Shown: positions 6,783 to 15,982, counted from the first letter of the stretch. The stretch: 25,112 nucleotides of DNA from Candidatus Shapirobacteria bacterium UBA1420 (GCA_002304845.1 DBPM01000039.1:3598-28709), one strand, 5' to 3'. Notes: a model not told the origin generated them from the sequence alone. Translations and numbers: made by a program.

Positions 6783-7281
6783 ATTCCCAAAGACTCTGGA
6801 ATTTTTTTCTAGCCCTTACTAGTCGGGATTCGACTGCTTTTAAGCTTAATTTCATCAATTTGGCAATTTGACTACTCTTCCAGCCGTCTACATATTTAAG
6901 TCGCAATATTTTTTCATAATCTGCTCTCAACTCACTCAAAGTTTTTTTAATCTCCGCCTTTAATTCTTCTTTCAGGGCATCTCGCTCCGGTCCTATAGCC
7001 TGATCGGCAATTTCTTCAAATTTAGGATTGACGGAAAACAAAATTGTTTTTAACCTCTTTTTACGGTAATAATCGGCAATTTTATGTTTGGCAATACCGC
7101 AAATAAAAGAAAATTCACTGGATTTTCCCGAAAAACTTGGCCAAGCCCGACCGGCCGCCCACAAAGTATCCTGAGTTAATTCTTCCACCACACCCTCGTC
7201 CTCAACTCGTTTCCGGATAAAACCAGCCACACTTTTTTGATATTTTTTAACTAAATCTTCCACAGTAATGTAATGTAACAC
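6727..7281 (-). CDS. RNA polymerase sigma factor, ECF-like (sigma70 regions 2 and 4)
   Basis: 184 aa. Region 2 covers about residues 15-80 (VAGFIRKRV, VVEELTQDTLWAA, ICGIAKHKIADYYRKKR) and region 4 about 115-163, with the helix-turn-helix YVDGWKSSQIAKLMKLSLKA and VESRLVRARKKFQ. Regions 1 and 3 are absent, as in ECF sigma factors. It would direct RNA polymerase to a small stress or envelope regulon; the target promoters are unknown. The start is a GTG at 7281 (an in-frame stop is two codons upstream); another GTG at 7263 is possible. It is divergent from the transketolase operon with 20 bp between starts, so the two must share control DNA. The last ~20 residues are overlapped by the next gene. 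Confidence 0.88.
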   Translation of the reverse strand: MLHYITVEDLVKKYQKSVAGFIRKRVEDEGVVEELTQDTLWAAGRAWPSFSGKSSEFSFICGIAKHKIADYYRKKRLKTILFSVNPKFEEIADQAIGPERDALKEELKAEIKKTLSELRADYEKILRLKYVDGWKSSQIAKLMKLSLKAVESRLVRARKKFQSLWEYDKKTNKEFVQNRSSNWD

Positions 7282-7290
7282 ATTTTAGCC

Positions 7291-7296
7291 TATACT
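7291..7296 (+). promoter_or_regulatory. -10 box for the transketolase-aldolase operon
   Basis: TATACT lies 5 nt before the ATG at 7302, so transcription would begin at or beside the start codon. The 20-bp gap to the divergent sigma-factor start also contains its likely -10 region (TATAGG or TAAAAT on the minus strand). No clear -35 box was found. Confidence 0.5.
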
Positions 7297-7301
7297 TAAT
7301 T

Positions 7302-8102
7302 ATGGCCCTGTTTTCTGCCCCGAAAACTCATCCGCTTCATTCTAAAGCCCGCTCTTTGCGTTTGGACATTTTGGAAATGATTAATCATGCCGGTTTTGGT
7401 CATATTGGCAGCGCTTTTTCTTCGGTAGATATATTGATTTCTCTCTATAATTCCAAATTATTTAATTTCAAAAAAGACCGTTTCGTGCTCTCGGCCGGTC
7501 ATCTCTGTGCTTCGCTCTATGCTGTTTTGGCCGATACCGGTTATTTTGACAAAGAAGAACTTTTTACCTTTGCCCAATTTAATTCTCGACTCCAAGGCCA
7601 CGCCACCATTGACACTCCCGGTATCAATTATTCGGCCGGTTCCTTGGGCCAAGGTCTATCTTATTCTATTGGTCTGGCCCTAGGTGATCCCAAACATCAC
7701 GTAGTTTGCCTCAGTTCTGACGGTGAACACAACGAAGGTCAAGTCTGGGAAGCCATTATGGCCGCCAACAAATTTCATTTAGGTAACCTTATTAGTATCG
7801 TCGATTACAACGGTTGCCAAATTGGTGGCACCACTCAAGAAATCATGCCATTGGACGAACTGGCCGGCAAATATCTCCGCTTTGGTTGGACCGTCACCAC
7901 CGTCGATGGTCATAATTTTTATGAACTGGCAAGAGTTCTCAAAAAATCCAAAGACTCCTCCATTTACCCCGCCTGTATTATCGTCAAAACTGTTTTAGGT
8001 AAGGGTGTCTCTTTTATGGAAAATAATTGCCAATATCACGACATTAAAAAATTAGCCCCTGATTTATTTATTACTGCCAAAAATGAGCTCCAAAGATACT
8101 AA
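7302..8102 (+). CDS. transketolase, N-terminal subunit (TPP-binding half)
   Basis: 266 aa, the thiamine-pyrophosphate domain of a split transketolase. TPP- and substrate-binding residues are visible: GHIGS (His 34), SAGHLC (His 67), QGHA (His 100), GSLGQGLS (113-120) and the metal/TPP motif SSDGEHNEG...VDYN (138-170). Together with the next gene it moves two-carbon units between sugar phosphates in the non-oxidative pentose phosphate pathway. Split transketolases are known in archaea and many CPR bacteria. It heads an operon of five genes with overlaps or tiny gaps. The start at 7302 follows a -10 box by 5 nt with no ribosome binding site. Confidence 0.95.
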   Translation: MALFSAPKTHPLHSKARSLRLDILEMINHAGFGHIGSAFSSVDILISLYNSKLFNFKKDRFVLSAGHLCASLYAVLADTGYFDKEELFTFAQFNSRLQGHATIDTPGINYSAGSLGQGLSYSIGLALGDPKHHVVCLSSDGEHNEGQVWEAIMAANKFHLGNLISIVDYNGCQIGGTTQEIMPLDELAGKYLRFGWTVTTVDGHNFYELARVLKKSKDSSIYPACIIVKTVLGKGVSFMENNCQYHDIKKLAPDLFITAKNELQRY

Positions 8103-9033
8103 ATTAGCCTCTATGAGACGAGCCTTTGGCGAAGCTCTTTTTGCCCTGGCCCTCAAAAACCCCAATCTCTATGTGGTTGACGCCGATCTCTACCCTTCAC
8201 TATATTTAACCGATTTTAAGGCCAGATTTCGAAGTAGATTTATCCAAGTCGGGGTGGCTGAAAACAATGCTGCTGCCATTGCCGCCGGTCTTAGTGCCAC
8301 CGGTAAAACTGTTTTTCTCACCTCCTTTGCTTGTTTTTCTCCAGCCATCAACTGGGCCACCATTCGCCAGTCTATTTGTTACAATCACCACCCCGTCAAG
8401 ATTGTCGGCTCTCACGCCGGTTTGATGAGTGCTGATTTGGGTGCCAGTCATCAAATGCTTGAAGACGTGGCTCTGATGCGCACCCTTCCCAATATGGAAG
8501 TTTTTGCCCCTATAGATGCTTCTGAGCTTAAAATGATGTTGCCGGTGATTGCTTACAGTCAAACTCCTGCTTATCTCCGCCTAGTCCGTCCGGACACCCC
8601 CTTGGTCAACTCAGCTCGTTCTTTTACTATTGGCAAATCGCGTTTTCTTAAAAGAGGGGATAAAATCACTGTTCTGGGTTATGGTCCCATTTTGACCCAA
8701 CTTCTGCTACCTGATTTTGATAAATTTTCTCTGGATATCATCAATTGTTCTTCCATTAAACCTTTGGATGACAAAACTATTCTCACCTCTATCAAAAAAA
8801 CCGGCCGTTGTTTAGTTATCGAAGACCATCAACAAAATGGTGGTCTGGGTGAAGCCGTGGCTAAATTAATCCTGACTTCCGGTCAAAAATGTAAATTTAT
8901 CCACCTAGGTGTCAACAATGCTTTTGGTCAATCGGCCCATAATTATTTTGATCTCTATCATCACTACGCTCTCTCTCCCTTGGCTATCAGAGAGTCTTTA
9001 AAAAAGTTATTATCTACTCATGCTCACTCTTAA
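8083..9033 (+). CDS. transketolase, C-terminal subunit
   Basis: 316 aa, the pyrimidine-binding and C-terminal domains. GVAENNAAA (about 57-65) holds the catalytic Glu 60 that activates TPP in the other subunit; GASHQMLEDVALMRTLPNM and VFAPIDASE are typical of the pyrimidine domain, and the C-terminal domain runs from about residue 185 (ITVLGYGP) to the end. It pairs with the upstream gene, whose end it overlaps by 20 bp. The C-terminal half of the protein resembles DXS/pyruvate dehydrogenase E1-beta as well, as expected for the superfamily, but the pairing with the N-half supports transketolase. Confidence 0.95.
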   Translation: MSSKDTKLASMRRAFGEALFALALKNPNLYVVDADLYPSLYLTDFKARFRSRFIQVGVAENNAAAIAAGLSATGKTVFLTSFACFSPAINWATIRQSICYNHHPVKIVGSHAGLMSADLGASHQMLEDVALMRTLPNMEVFAPIDASELKMMLPVIAYSQTPAYLRLVRPDTPLVNSARSFTIGKSRFLKRGDKITVLGYGPILTQLLLPDFDKFSLDIINCSSIKPLDDKTILTSIKKTGRCLVIEDHQQNGGLGEAVAKLILTSGQKCKFIHLGVNNAFGQSAHNYFDLYHHYALSPLAIRESLKKLLSTHAHS

Positions 9034-9859
9034 AGAACAGTTCCAAAACTACCGCTCCCATCATTGGGCCCTACCCGCTTTTAATATTGATTCTTTTGAA
9101 ATCTATCAGGCGGTGGAAATGGCTGTCGCCGAAACCAACCTACCCTGTTTAGTCCAACTCTCTCCCGGAGAAGATAAGTTTGTCGATGCCAACAGACTGT
9201 TGATGTTGGTTAAAAAAGCCAATCTTGAAGGTTTACCCATTTATCTTAATATGGATCACGGTGCCGATGTCCGTCGCCTCGAGGAATGTCTCCGTCTTGG
9301 TTTTGATATGGTTCACTTTGACGGTTCCAAAATGGACTACGACACCAACTTATCCACCTCAGCTTTTTTTGTCAAAGAAATGAAATCAAAATATCCCCAA
9401 GCTCTGATTGAATTAGAGTTTAATCACATTAATCTGGTCGACGATATTCCCGCTCCCGATTCTTTTACCAAGCCCACCCAAGCTTTGGACTTTGTTAATA
9501 AAACCGGTGCCGACTTATTGGCCGTTTCCATTGGCAATCTTCACGGTGTCAATACTCTCGCCCCGGAGAGATTGAATATCAGTCTCCTCTCGGAAATCAA
9601 TAGTGCCGTGGGAGACAAGACTTTTTTTACCCTCCATGGTGGTTCCGGTGTACCTCTAACTCAAATCCAAGAATCACTGGCCCTGGGGGTGGTTAAAGTT
9701 AATATCAATACCGATTTACGACTTAAATTTATTGAAAGTTTGCGTCATCAGTTAACTATCCAAAATACTGAAAAAATTTATCAATATTTGACTCCGGCCG
9801 TGGCCGAAGTGGCTCAAGTTATTAAAGAAAAATTAATTTCCTTTACTCAAAATGTTTGA
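9020..9859 (+). CDS. fba: class II fructose-bisphosphate aldolase
   Basis: 279 aa, full length for the short class II group. NMDHGAD gives catalytic Asp 79 and zinc ligand His 80; VHFDGS at 98-103; ELEF at 131-134; further zinc ligands His 175 (IGNLHGV) and His 206 (LHGGSG); KVNINTDLR at 226-234 binds the substrate phosphate. It splits or forms fructose 1,6-bisphosphate from DHAP and glyceraldehyde 3-phosphate; related enzymes act on tagatose bisphosphate or 2-deoxy-5-keto-gluconate 6-phosphate and cannot be excluded. The gene overlaps the transketolase C subunit by 14 bp and the PfkB gene by 8 bp, which supports joint sugar-phosphate metabolism. Confidence 0.94.
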   Translation: MLTLKEQFQNYRSHHWALPAFNIDSFEIYQAVEMAVAETNLPCLVQLSPGEDKFVDANRLLMLVKKANLEGLPIYLNMDHGADVRRLEECLRLGFDMVHFDGSKMDYDTNLSTSAFFVKEMKSKYPQALIELEFNHINLVDDIPAPDSFTKPTQALDFVNKTGADLLAVSIGNLHGVNTLAPERLNISLLSEINSAVGDKTFFTLHGGSGVPLTQIQESLALGVVKVNINTDLRLKFIESLRHQLTIQNTEKIYQYLTPAVAEVAQVIKEKLISFTQNV

Positions 9860-10760
9860 TGTTGTCACCATTGGTGCTGCCACCGCTGACATTTTTGTCA
9901 GTTCCGATACCCTCCAGGAAAGTCGACGTTTACTGTCTCTGAAAAGATCCAGTAAAAATGAAATCAATCGCAGTCTTATTTGTTCCGGTGGGGGAGCTAC
10001 CAATGCAGCCACCACCTTTTCCCGACTTGGTCTCAAAGCTGCGGTGGTGGCTCAAGTTGGTCGTGATCCCTTAGCTGATTATGTTTTTACCGATCTAAAA
10101 AAAGAAAAAATTAATGCTAATTTTGTTAAAAAAAAATCTGACGAACACACCGATTTTTCGGTTATTTTTGTGGCCTCTGACGGTTCCCGGTCCATTATGA
10201 CCCAGCGAGGTGACAGTCGTTTAGAACATAATGACCTTCCTTGGACAAAACTTAAAAGCCGTTCCCTTTATATTACTTCTCTTGAAGGTAATCTCTCTCT
10301 TCTTGAAGAGTTAATTGGTTTTGCTACAGAAAATAATATGTTAATTGCTTTTAATCCCGGCTCACGGGAATTAAAACAACGTCGCCAACTTATCCCTCTT
10401 TTGAAATATCTTGATTTTTTACTCTTAAACCGTCAAGAAGCTCAAATGCTGACTGACTTACCCCATCGTGATAGTAATTTTTTACCCAAACTTAGACAAT
10501 ATTCTCCTTTAGTGGCAGTTACCAACGGCCACTTAGGAGCTCGAATTTTAACTGCCGAGGATTCTTTTTTTTCACCCATTGCCAATATCACCCCGGTTGA
10601 TGAAACCGGTGCCGGTGATGCTTTTGGTTCGGCTTTCTTTGCCGCTCTGCTTCACCAACAATCCCTCTCCGAGGCTCTCTCGTGGGCCATTAAAAATTCC
10701 GCCTCTGTAGTTTCGGCTCTAGGTGCCAAAACCGGCATTCTAACCCGCTCTCAAATGTAA
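9852..10760 (+). CDS. PfkB-family carbohydrate kinase
   Basis: 302 aa, ribokinase fold. Signatures: GGGATNAA (46-53, sugar-binding GG pattern), NPGS (168-171), and DETGAGDAFGSAF (250-262) with catalytic base Asp 256 and anion hole. It phosphorylates a sugar or sugar phosphate with ATP. The position right after aldolase and transketolase suggests fructose 6-phosphate, tagatose 6-phosphate or ribose as substrate, which would let it supply the aldolase; this is an inference. It overlaps the aldolase by 8 bp and is followed after 1 bp by a small membrane protein gene. Confidence 0.93.
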   Translation: MFDVVTIGAATADIFVSSDTLQESRRLLSLKRSSKNEINRSLICSGGGATNAATTFSRLGLKAAVVAQVGRDPLADYVFTDLKKEKINANFVKKKSDEHTDFSVIFVASDGSRSIMTQRGDSRLEHNDLPWTKLKSRSLYITSLEGNLSLLEELIGFATENNMLIAFNPGSRELKQRRQLIPLLKYLDFLLLNRQEAQMLTDLPHRDSNFLPKLRQYSPLVAVTNGHLGARILTAEDSFFSPIANITPVDETGAGDAFGSAFFAALLHQQSLSEALSWAIKNSASVVSALGAKTGILTRSQM

Positions 10761-10761
10761 T

Positions 10762-11346
10762 ATGCTTCCCAAAGCTGATAAAAAAGAAAAAGCCGAACAA
10801 CTTGATTTAGTGGAAACTATTTCCGAAGCTGATAAAAGCCGACATAAACGTCAAACCACCCTTCTTTTTCTATTTTTGACTGTCGGTGTCAGTTTGATTT
10901 TTTTAATCTATCGACAAGCCAAAAATTTCAACTTTCAATTACCAAAACTGCCTTCCATTAATCTCAATTTCTCCAAAACTCCACCCAGTTTCACCCCCGA
11001 TTTTCCTCTCTCTTGGTCCATCCATATCTCTACTATTGGCTCAACTCTCTATTCTTTTGCTTCTCCACCGGCCCTGAATCCCAATTTTTCTCAATTTAAA
11101 ACCTCAGTCGATGACGCTTTGGCCAAAAAAGATCTCCCTCAAGGAGTTAAAGTAATTGAGAAACAAATTTTTGTCGACAATTCCACCCAAATTCTTTCCG
11201 ATATTTCCACCCCTAAAATTAGTTTCCGTCTTTACGCCCACATTCCCGGCGATATTAATCAACAACCCGAATCTGCTCAAAATTATTCACGCTTAGCCAA
11301 AGATCTTTATTGGTATTTAATTAAACGGGTGGAGGAGTCGGACTAA
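10762..11346 (+). CDS. single-pass membrane protein of unknown function
   Basis: 194 aa, not recognised. A charged N-terminal 30 residues, one transmembrane helix at about 32-50 (TTLLFLFLTVGVSLIFLIY), then an extracytoplasmic part with a Pro/Asn/Phe-rich linker (about 54-85) and a folded-looking C-terminal domain (about 85-194). This is a type II topology. It is the last gene of the transketolase operon, 1 bp after the kinase, and its 3' end overlaps the convergent PBP gene by 26 bp. Its link to sugar metabolism is positional only. Confidence 0.75.
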   Translation: MLPKADKKEKAEQLDLVETISEADKSRHKRQTTLLFLFLTVGVSLIFLIYRQAKNFNFQLPKLPSINLNFSKTPPSFTPDFPLSWSIHISTIGSTLYSFASPPALNPNFSQFKTSVDDALAKKDLPQGVKVIEKQIFVDNSTQILSDISTPKISFRLYAHIPGDINQQPESAQNYSRLAKDLYWYLIKRVEESD

Positions 11347-13354
11347 GAGGTCCCGGACAGTGAATTCGCAACTCTTTATTCTCATCTAACCATTCCTTTT
11401 TTCCGCAAGCATCCTTTAACACCAAACCCTCCGGTACTTCCCAAACTTTATTTTCCCTCTCATCAATCATCATTCTCATGGCTCGGTTCCAAATCGGGGT
11501 AGCTCCGCTAATTCCCGATGCTACCCAACTCATCGGACTGCTGTCATTATTTCCCACCCAAGTCGCCACCAATATTTCCGGGGTCCACCCAATACACCAG
11601 TTATCTTTCAAATTATTGGTCGTTCCGGTTTTTACCGCCACTTTTTTACCTTTAATATTTAAAAGGGAATTGCTCCCAAAAATGGGACTCCTGGCTTGAT
11701 TGTCGCTTAAAGCTTCATTGATTAAAAAAGCCTCTCTTTCTCCAAAAATTTTCTCCTTTTCCGTCTTTTTTTGATACACCACTTCCCCTAAATAATTTTT
11801 GACCTCCAGTATCGGATTAAGCCTTATTTTTTCCCCCAGAGTGGCAAAAGTACTATAAGCCTGTGCCAACTCAATCATTCTGACTTCACCTGCCCCCAAA
11901 GCCAAAGACAGTCCAAAACGCGATCTTTCCTCCCAGGTAGTTATCCCCATTCTTTTGGCTAAATTTATCATGTTGTCCACTCCATTCTCATCTAATAATT
12001 TTACCGATGGGACGTTCAAAGACGAGGCCAAAGCTGTTCTTAAGGTCACTCTCCCCAAATATTTTCCGGTGTAATTTTGCGGACTGTAGGGTTTTTGACC
12101 GGGTACATAATAGGTGACCGGACTGTCATCAATCAGTTCCCATAAATTTCTGCCTCGCTGCAGTGCCAGCAAATAATTTATAGGTTTAATGGCCGATCCT
12201 GGCTGTCTTAAGCCCTGAGTTACCAAATCAAATTTACCGTCAATATCTTTGGCAAAATAATCTTTTGAGCCCACCAGTGCCAGAATATCTCCATTCTCAA
12301 CATCAATAATCACTCCGGCACCATTACTGATTCTTAGCCTCTGGGTTTTATCAACCTCTTCTTTAACTATTTTTTCCAACTCCTGCTGAGTTTCCAAATC
12401 CAGACTGGTTTTTACCTCCAAACCTTTGCGATTGACATCTGAAAAACCTAATTTTTCCAAATAATTTTTAACGTAAAAGACAAAATGCGCTGCCTTGATG
12501 TCTTTTTTATCTTCCTTAATTTTAATCACCACCTTCTTACTGACCTCAGCCTCTTTTTGACTGATTGAGCCATTGCTAACCATTTCATCCAAGACATGTT
12601 CCTGTCGGATTTTAGCCAATCTCAATCCTTCTGCAGTAAAAGGGGAATATGATCCCGGTGCCGCAGGCAATCCTGCCAAAAAGGCCGCCTCGGCCAAATC
12701 AATTTCCTCCACCTTTTTTCCAAAATAACGCCATGATGCTTCGGCCGCTCCGTAGACGTTACCTCCATAAGGCACTTGGTTAAAATATCTCTCCAATATT
12801 TCCTCTTTACTCAATTTTAGTTCCAACATTATTGACAGTAACATTTCTTTAATCTTTCTGGTCACACTTTTTTCATTGGTCAAAAACACATTTTTTACCA
12901 ATTGTTGGGTAATAGTCGAACCACCTCTTAATTTTTTCTCACCATTATTTTTAAAGTTGTATATAGCTGCTTTCACCATTCCTCTGAGGCTGAAACCGTG
13001 ATGTTGATAAAATTCTTTATCTTCAACCGCAATAGTGGCTGTTACTAAATTCTCAGGTATTTGTTCAAATGGCACCCAAATCCGATTTTCATCATCATGG
13101 AATTTATAAAGCAACTGACCTTGACGATCATAAATCCGAGTTGATAATTTGGGTGGATTATAAATCTCGTTAATATTAGGCAAATCTTTAATTATCTGAT
13201 CATAAAAGCACCACAGAACTATCGTTATCGTTAATATAATTATGACTAAAGTTGGATATTTCCACCCGATTCTAAGTTTAATTATTTTCTTGAATAGGAC
13301 AACTGGGGGGCGGCCAATACTAATCAAAAAATTAATTAGCCACTTCTTCATCAT
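11321..13354 (-). CDS. bifunctional class A penicillin-binding protein (first of two, downstream)
   Basis: 677 aa, polymerises and crosslinks peptidoglycan at the outer face of the membrane. One membrane anchor at about 33-50. Glycosyltransferase 51 domain: AVEDKEFYQHHGF with catalytic Glu 111, RGGSTITQQLVKN (143-155), RYFNQVPYGG (189-198). Transpeptidase domain: SxxK at Ser 387-Lys 390 (PGSAIKP), SxN at 445-447 (SLN), KTG at 575-577. All catalytic motifs are intact. The C-terminus has a Cys-containing tail and a Pro-rich end. It overlaps the upstream paralogue by 23 bp and is the last gene of a four-gene minus-strand operon. There is no Shine-Dalgarno sequence at the ATGATG start. Confidence 0.96.
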   Translation of the reverse strand: MMKKWLINFLISIGRPPVVLFKKIIKLRIGWKYPTLVIIILTITIVLWCFYDQIIKDLPNINEIYNPPKLSTRIYDRQGQLLYKFHDDENRIWVPFEQIPENLVTATIAVEDKEFYQHHGFSLRGMVKAAIYNFKNNGEKKLRGGSTITQQLVKNVFLTNEKSVTRKIKEMLLSIMLELKLSKEEILERYFNQVPYGGNVYGAAEASWRYFGKKVEEIDLAEAAFLAGLPAAPGSYSPFTAEGLRLAKIRQEHVLDEMVSNGSISQKEAEVSKKVVIKIKEDKKDIKAAHFVFYVKNYLEKLGFSDVNRKGLEVKTSLDLETQQELEKIVKEEVDKTQRLRISNGAGVIIDVENGDILALVGSKDYFAKDIDGKFDLVTQGLRQPGSAIKPINYLLALQRGRNLWELIDDSPVTYYVPGQKPYSPQNYTGKYLGRVTLRTALASSLNVPSVKLLDENGVDNMINLAKRMGITTWEERSRFGLSLALGAGEVRMIELAQAYSTFATLGEKIRLNPILEVKNYLGEVVYQKKTEKEKIFGEREAFLINEALSDNQARSPIFGSNSLLNIKGKKVAVKTGTTNNLKDNWCIGWTPEILVATWVGNNDSSPMSWVASGISGATPIWNRAMRMMIDERENKVWEVPEGLVLKDACGKKEWLDENKELRIHCPGPLSPTPPPV

Positions 13355-15476
13355 TTTTGGGACAATCTAAACAAACCCATTCACCGGTGACATCCTGAAT
13401 ACTGAGATGGTTTTGCCATTCACCGTTAGGATTATCTTCACTTTCTTTAATAATTTTCCCGGTGTTTTTATCTATCATTAGGTTACTCTGTTTTGGTCCA
13501 CCTCTTTGAGGTAAAAAGTTTTTATTAAAAAATTCATTATGAGCTTCACAACCCTCTTCTGGTGGTAATAAACCACTTAAATTACAGACTGCCATACTGA
13601 CTAAATTTTCCGGTTTGGCATAATTTTTAACCTTCTCATTTTCCAAAACTTTGGTCATAATACGGTTCCAAATCGGTGCCGCTCCGGTGATACCCGACAC
13701 CACCGAACCCATTTTACTGTTGTCATTGTTACCCACCCAGACCGCTACCAATTTATCCGGAGTATAGCCTATGGTCCAATTATCCCGCATTTCATTAGTC
13801 GTCCCGGTCTTTACCGCCACTTCCGGATGGTCTTTGATTTTTAATTTTGAATTACTCCCAAAGACCATCGATCTGGCCCCATTGTCCGACAAAATACTAT
13901 TGATAATATAAGCTGTTTCCGGTTGCATCACCCTCTGACCCGGTTCGTATTTATATTCTTCCAAAACCTTACCGTTTTTATCTTCCACCTTTAGAATTGA
14001 AACCAAGTCTTGCCTTACTCCCATATTAGCAAAAACCCCAAAAGCTGTGGCCATATCCGTCATGTAAACCTCTCCTCCTCCCAGAGTCAGCGACAGACCG
14101 TAATCACTGGCGTTTTTAAAGGTGGATATACCCATGGCTGACGCGGAAGCTACAAAATTTTCCACCCCATTAAGATTTAACATCTTCACTGCGGCAATAT
14201 TCAAAGAATTGGCCAGAGAGTTTCTCAAGCTTTGGGTACCATAATAAGAATAACCGTAATTTGTTGGACAATAAGGCTTTTGTCCCGCCACTTTAAAACA
14301 ACTGGGCGAGTCATGAAAAATTGATGCTGCGGTTACCTTGCCAGTATCCAAACCTACAGCATAATTTAAGGGTTTAATTGAAGAACCCGGCTGTCTTAGA
14401 GCGGTGGTGACATTATATTTCCCATCAATTTCCGTATCAAAATAGTCTCTTGATCCCACCATTGCTAAAATTTCCCCGGTTTTTGTATCAGTTATCAGTG
14501 CGGCCCCATTACTCACTCTGGCTTTCTTTAAGCTCTCGATTTCATTTTTCACCTCCTCTTGAGCATAATTTTGGATATCCAAATCTAAACTAGTCCAGAC
14601 CTTTAATCCTCCTTCATGTACCTCTTGTATTCCGTATTTTTCCAATAATTGTTCTTTAACATAAAAGACAAAATGCGGTGCCTTAATTACATTTTTATTT
14701 AAGGTGTAGTTTAAAGTTTCCTCTTTGGCTTGATTATATTCCTCTTCGGAAATATATTTTAATTCCCACATTCGACTCAGTACCAATTCCTGCCTGGCTT
14801 TGGCGGCATCAGGGTGAGCAAAAGGTGAATATCGAGTCGGGGAAGCCGGCAATCCGGCTAACAGTGCCGCTTCGGCCAAACTTAAATTTTTCACTTCTTT
14901 ACCAAAAATTCCTTTCGCCGCTGCCTCCACTCCCCACATGGTGCCCCCATAAGGAGTCTGATTAAAATACATTTCCAAAATTTGATCTTTACTATATAAA
15001 ATTTCCGTAGCAATCGTTAAAACCGCCTCTTTAATTTTCCTTTTAAAAGTTCTTTCCGGAGTCAGTAGAGCATTTTTTACCAGTTGTTGGGTCAAAGTTG
15101 AACCACCTTGCAGTCTTTTTTGAAACACTGTTCGATATAAGCCCCTGATAATTCCTTTAATATCAAAACCAATATGTTTATAAAAATTCGCATCTTCTAT
15201 AGCCAAAGTCGCCTGAATCATTTTTTCCGGTATGTCAGCTAAGGGGATTGTAGTTCGCTGTTTTTCCGCATACATTTCGTATAACAATTCACCACTGCGA
15301 TCAAAAATCTTACTTGATTCCGGATAGTCACCAGAACTTAGTTTTTTAGGATTAGGTATATCCCGAAAAATAATCACTACTCCTAATACTGTTATCGCTA
15401 TTATCACCCCTAAAATAATTTTCCAAGACTTACCCATCTTCTTCTTTTTTTTATTTTGCTTCTTATTTTTTTTCAT
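13332..15476 (-). CDS. bifunctional class A penicillin-binding protein (second of two, upstream)
   Basis: 714 aa. The N-terminus is a run of lysines followed by a membrane anchor (about 18-37). Glycosyltransferase 51: AIEDANFYKHIGF with Glu 94, QGGSTLTQQLVKN (123-135), MYFNQTPYGG (169-178). Transpeptidase: SxxK at Ser 365-Lys 368 (PGSSIKP), SxN at 424-426, KTG at 556-558. The tail beyond about residue 630 has four or more cysteines (VCNLSGLL, EGCEAH, VCLDCPK), possibly disulfide-bonded outside the cell. It is clearly homologous to the next gene, a tandem duplication that has diverged along the whole length. It overlaps the DUF5667-like gene by ATGA. Confidence 0.96.
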   Translation of the reverse strand: MKKNKKQNKKKKKMGKSWKIILGVIIAITVLGVVIIFRDIPNPKKLSSGDYPESSKIFDRSGELLYEMYAEKQRTTIPLADIPEKMIQATLAIEDANFYKHIGFDIKGIIRGLYRTVFQKRLQGGSTLTQQLVKNALLTPERTFKRKIKEAVLTIATEILYSKDQILEMYFNQTPYGGTMWGVEAAAKGIFGKEVKNLSLAEAALLAGLPASPTRYSPFAHPDAAKARQELVLSRMWELKYISEEEYNQAKEETLNYTLNKNVIKAPHFVFYVKEQLLEKYGIQEVHEGGLKVWTSLDLDIQNYAQEEVKNEIESLKKARVSNGAALITDTKTGEILAMVGSRDYFDTEIDGKYNVTTALRQPGSSIKPLNYAVGLDTGKVTAASIFHDSPSCFKVAGQKPYCPTNYGYSYYGTQSLRNSLANSLNIAAVKMLNLNGVENFVASASAMGISTFKNASDYGLSLTLGGGEVYMTDMATAFGVFANMGVRQDLVSILKVEDKNGKVLEEYKYEPGQRVMQPETAYIINSILSDNGARSMVFGSNSKLKIKDHPEVAVKTGTTNEMRDNWTIGYTPDKLVAVWVGNNDNSKMGSVVSGITGAAPIWNRIMTKVLENEKVKNYAKPENLVSMAVCNLSGLLPPEEGCEAHNEFFNKNFLPQRGGPKQSNLMIDKNTGKIIKESEDNPNGEWQNHLSIQDVTGEWVCLDCPKNDEEVAN

Positions 15477-15982
15477 TGTTTTTTCCAGCTTTCCAAAATG
15501 TCTTTATACACTTCCTGTTTTTCTATAATTTTCTCTTGAAACATTTCTTGACTCTCTTGATCTACTTCTGATTCCGTTAGCAACTGGTAAGCGTATTTTA
15601 ATTTATCCACCGCTTCATCACCAGTTGTAAATGCCTCTTGTTTGTATCCCTTTTTTAATAATGCCCAAGCTTCTGACATTTTCTTATCTGCCAAAATTAA
15701 GCTTAGCTCGATTTTGTTTTTTTCTTTTCTTGACAGTATTTCCCAGCTCCAGTTTCTGATTTTTTTTAGAAAATAAAATCGTTCTCCGGGTAATTTCCCA
15801 CCATAAGGCAGTTTATATATTTCCTTTCCTTCAACCAACATCGGCACATCTCTAAACTGACCGGCTCTAGCTTCGTTAATTACTTTATCTAAAGTTGCTC
15901 TCATCAGCGACACCATCAAAATCATCAGCCCTAAAATCAGTCCTGCAATCACAATCAGACTTTCTTTGAATTTAATTTTCAT
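15473..15982 (-). CDS. membrane-anchored DUF5667-like protein
   Basis: 169 aa. One N-terminal helix (about 8-27), then KLPYGGKLPGERFYFLKKIR (about 57-76) and LILADKKMSEAWALLKKG (about 95-112), followed by a helical charged C-terminus. The order YxLPYxGxLPxxxxYFLKxxR, then LxxADKRxxEA, is what I recall for DUF5667 domains common in CPR and Chloroflexi; their function is unknown. It is encoded between a nucleotidyltransferase and the PBPs, overlapping the first by 11 bp and the second by 4 bp, so a role at the cell wall is plausible. Confidence 0.75.
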   Translation of the reverse strand: MKIKFKESLIVIAGLILGLMILMVSLMRATLDKVINEARAGQFRDVPMLVEGKEIYKLPYGGKLPGERFYFLKKIRNWSWEILSRKEKNKIELSLILADKKMSEAWALLKKGYKQEAFTTGDEAVDKLKYAYQLLTESEVDQESQEMFQEKIIEKQEVYKDILESWKKQ

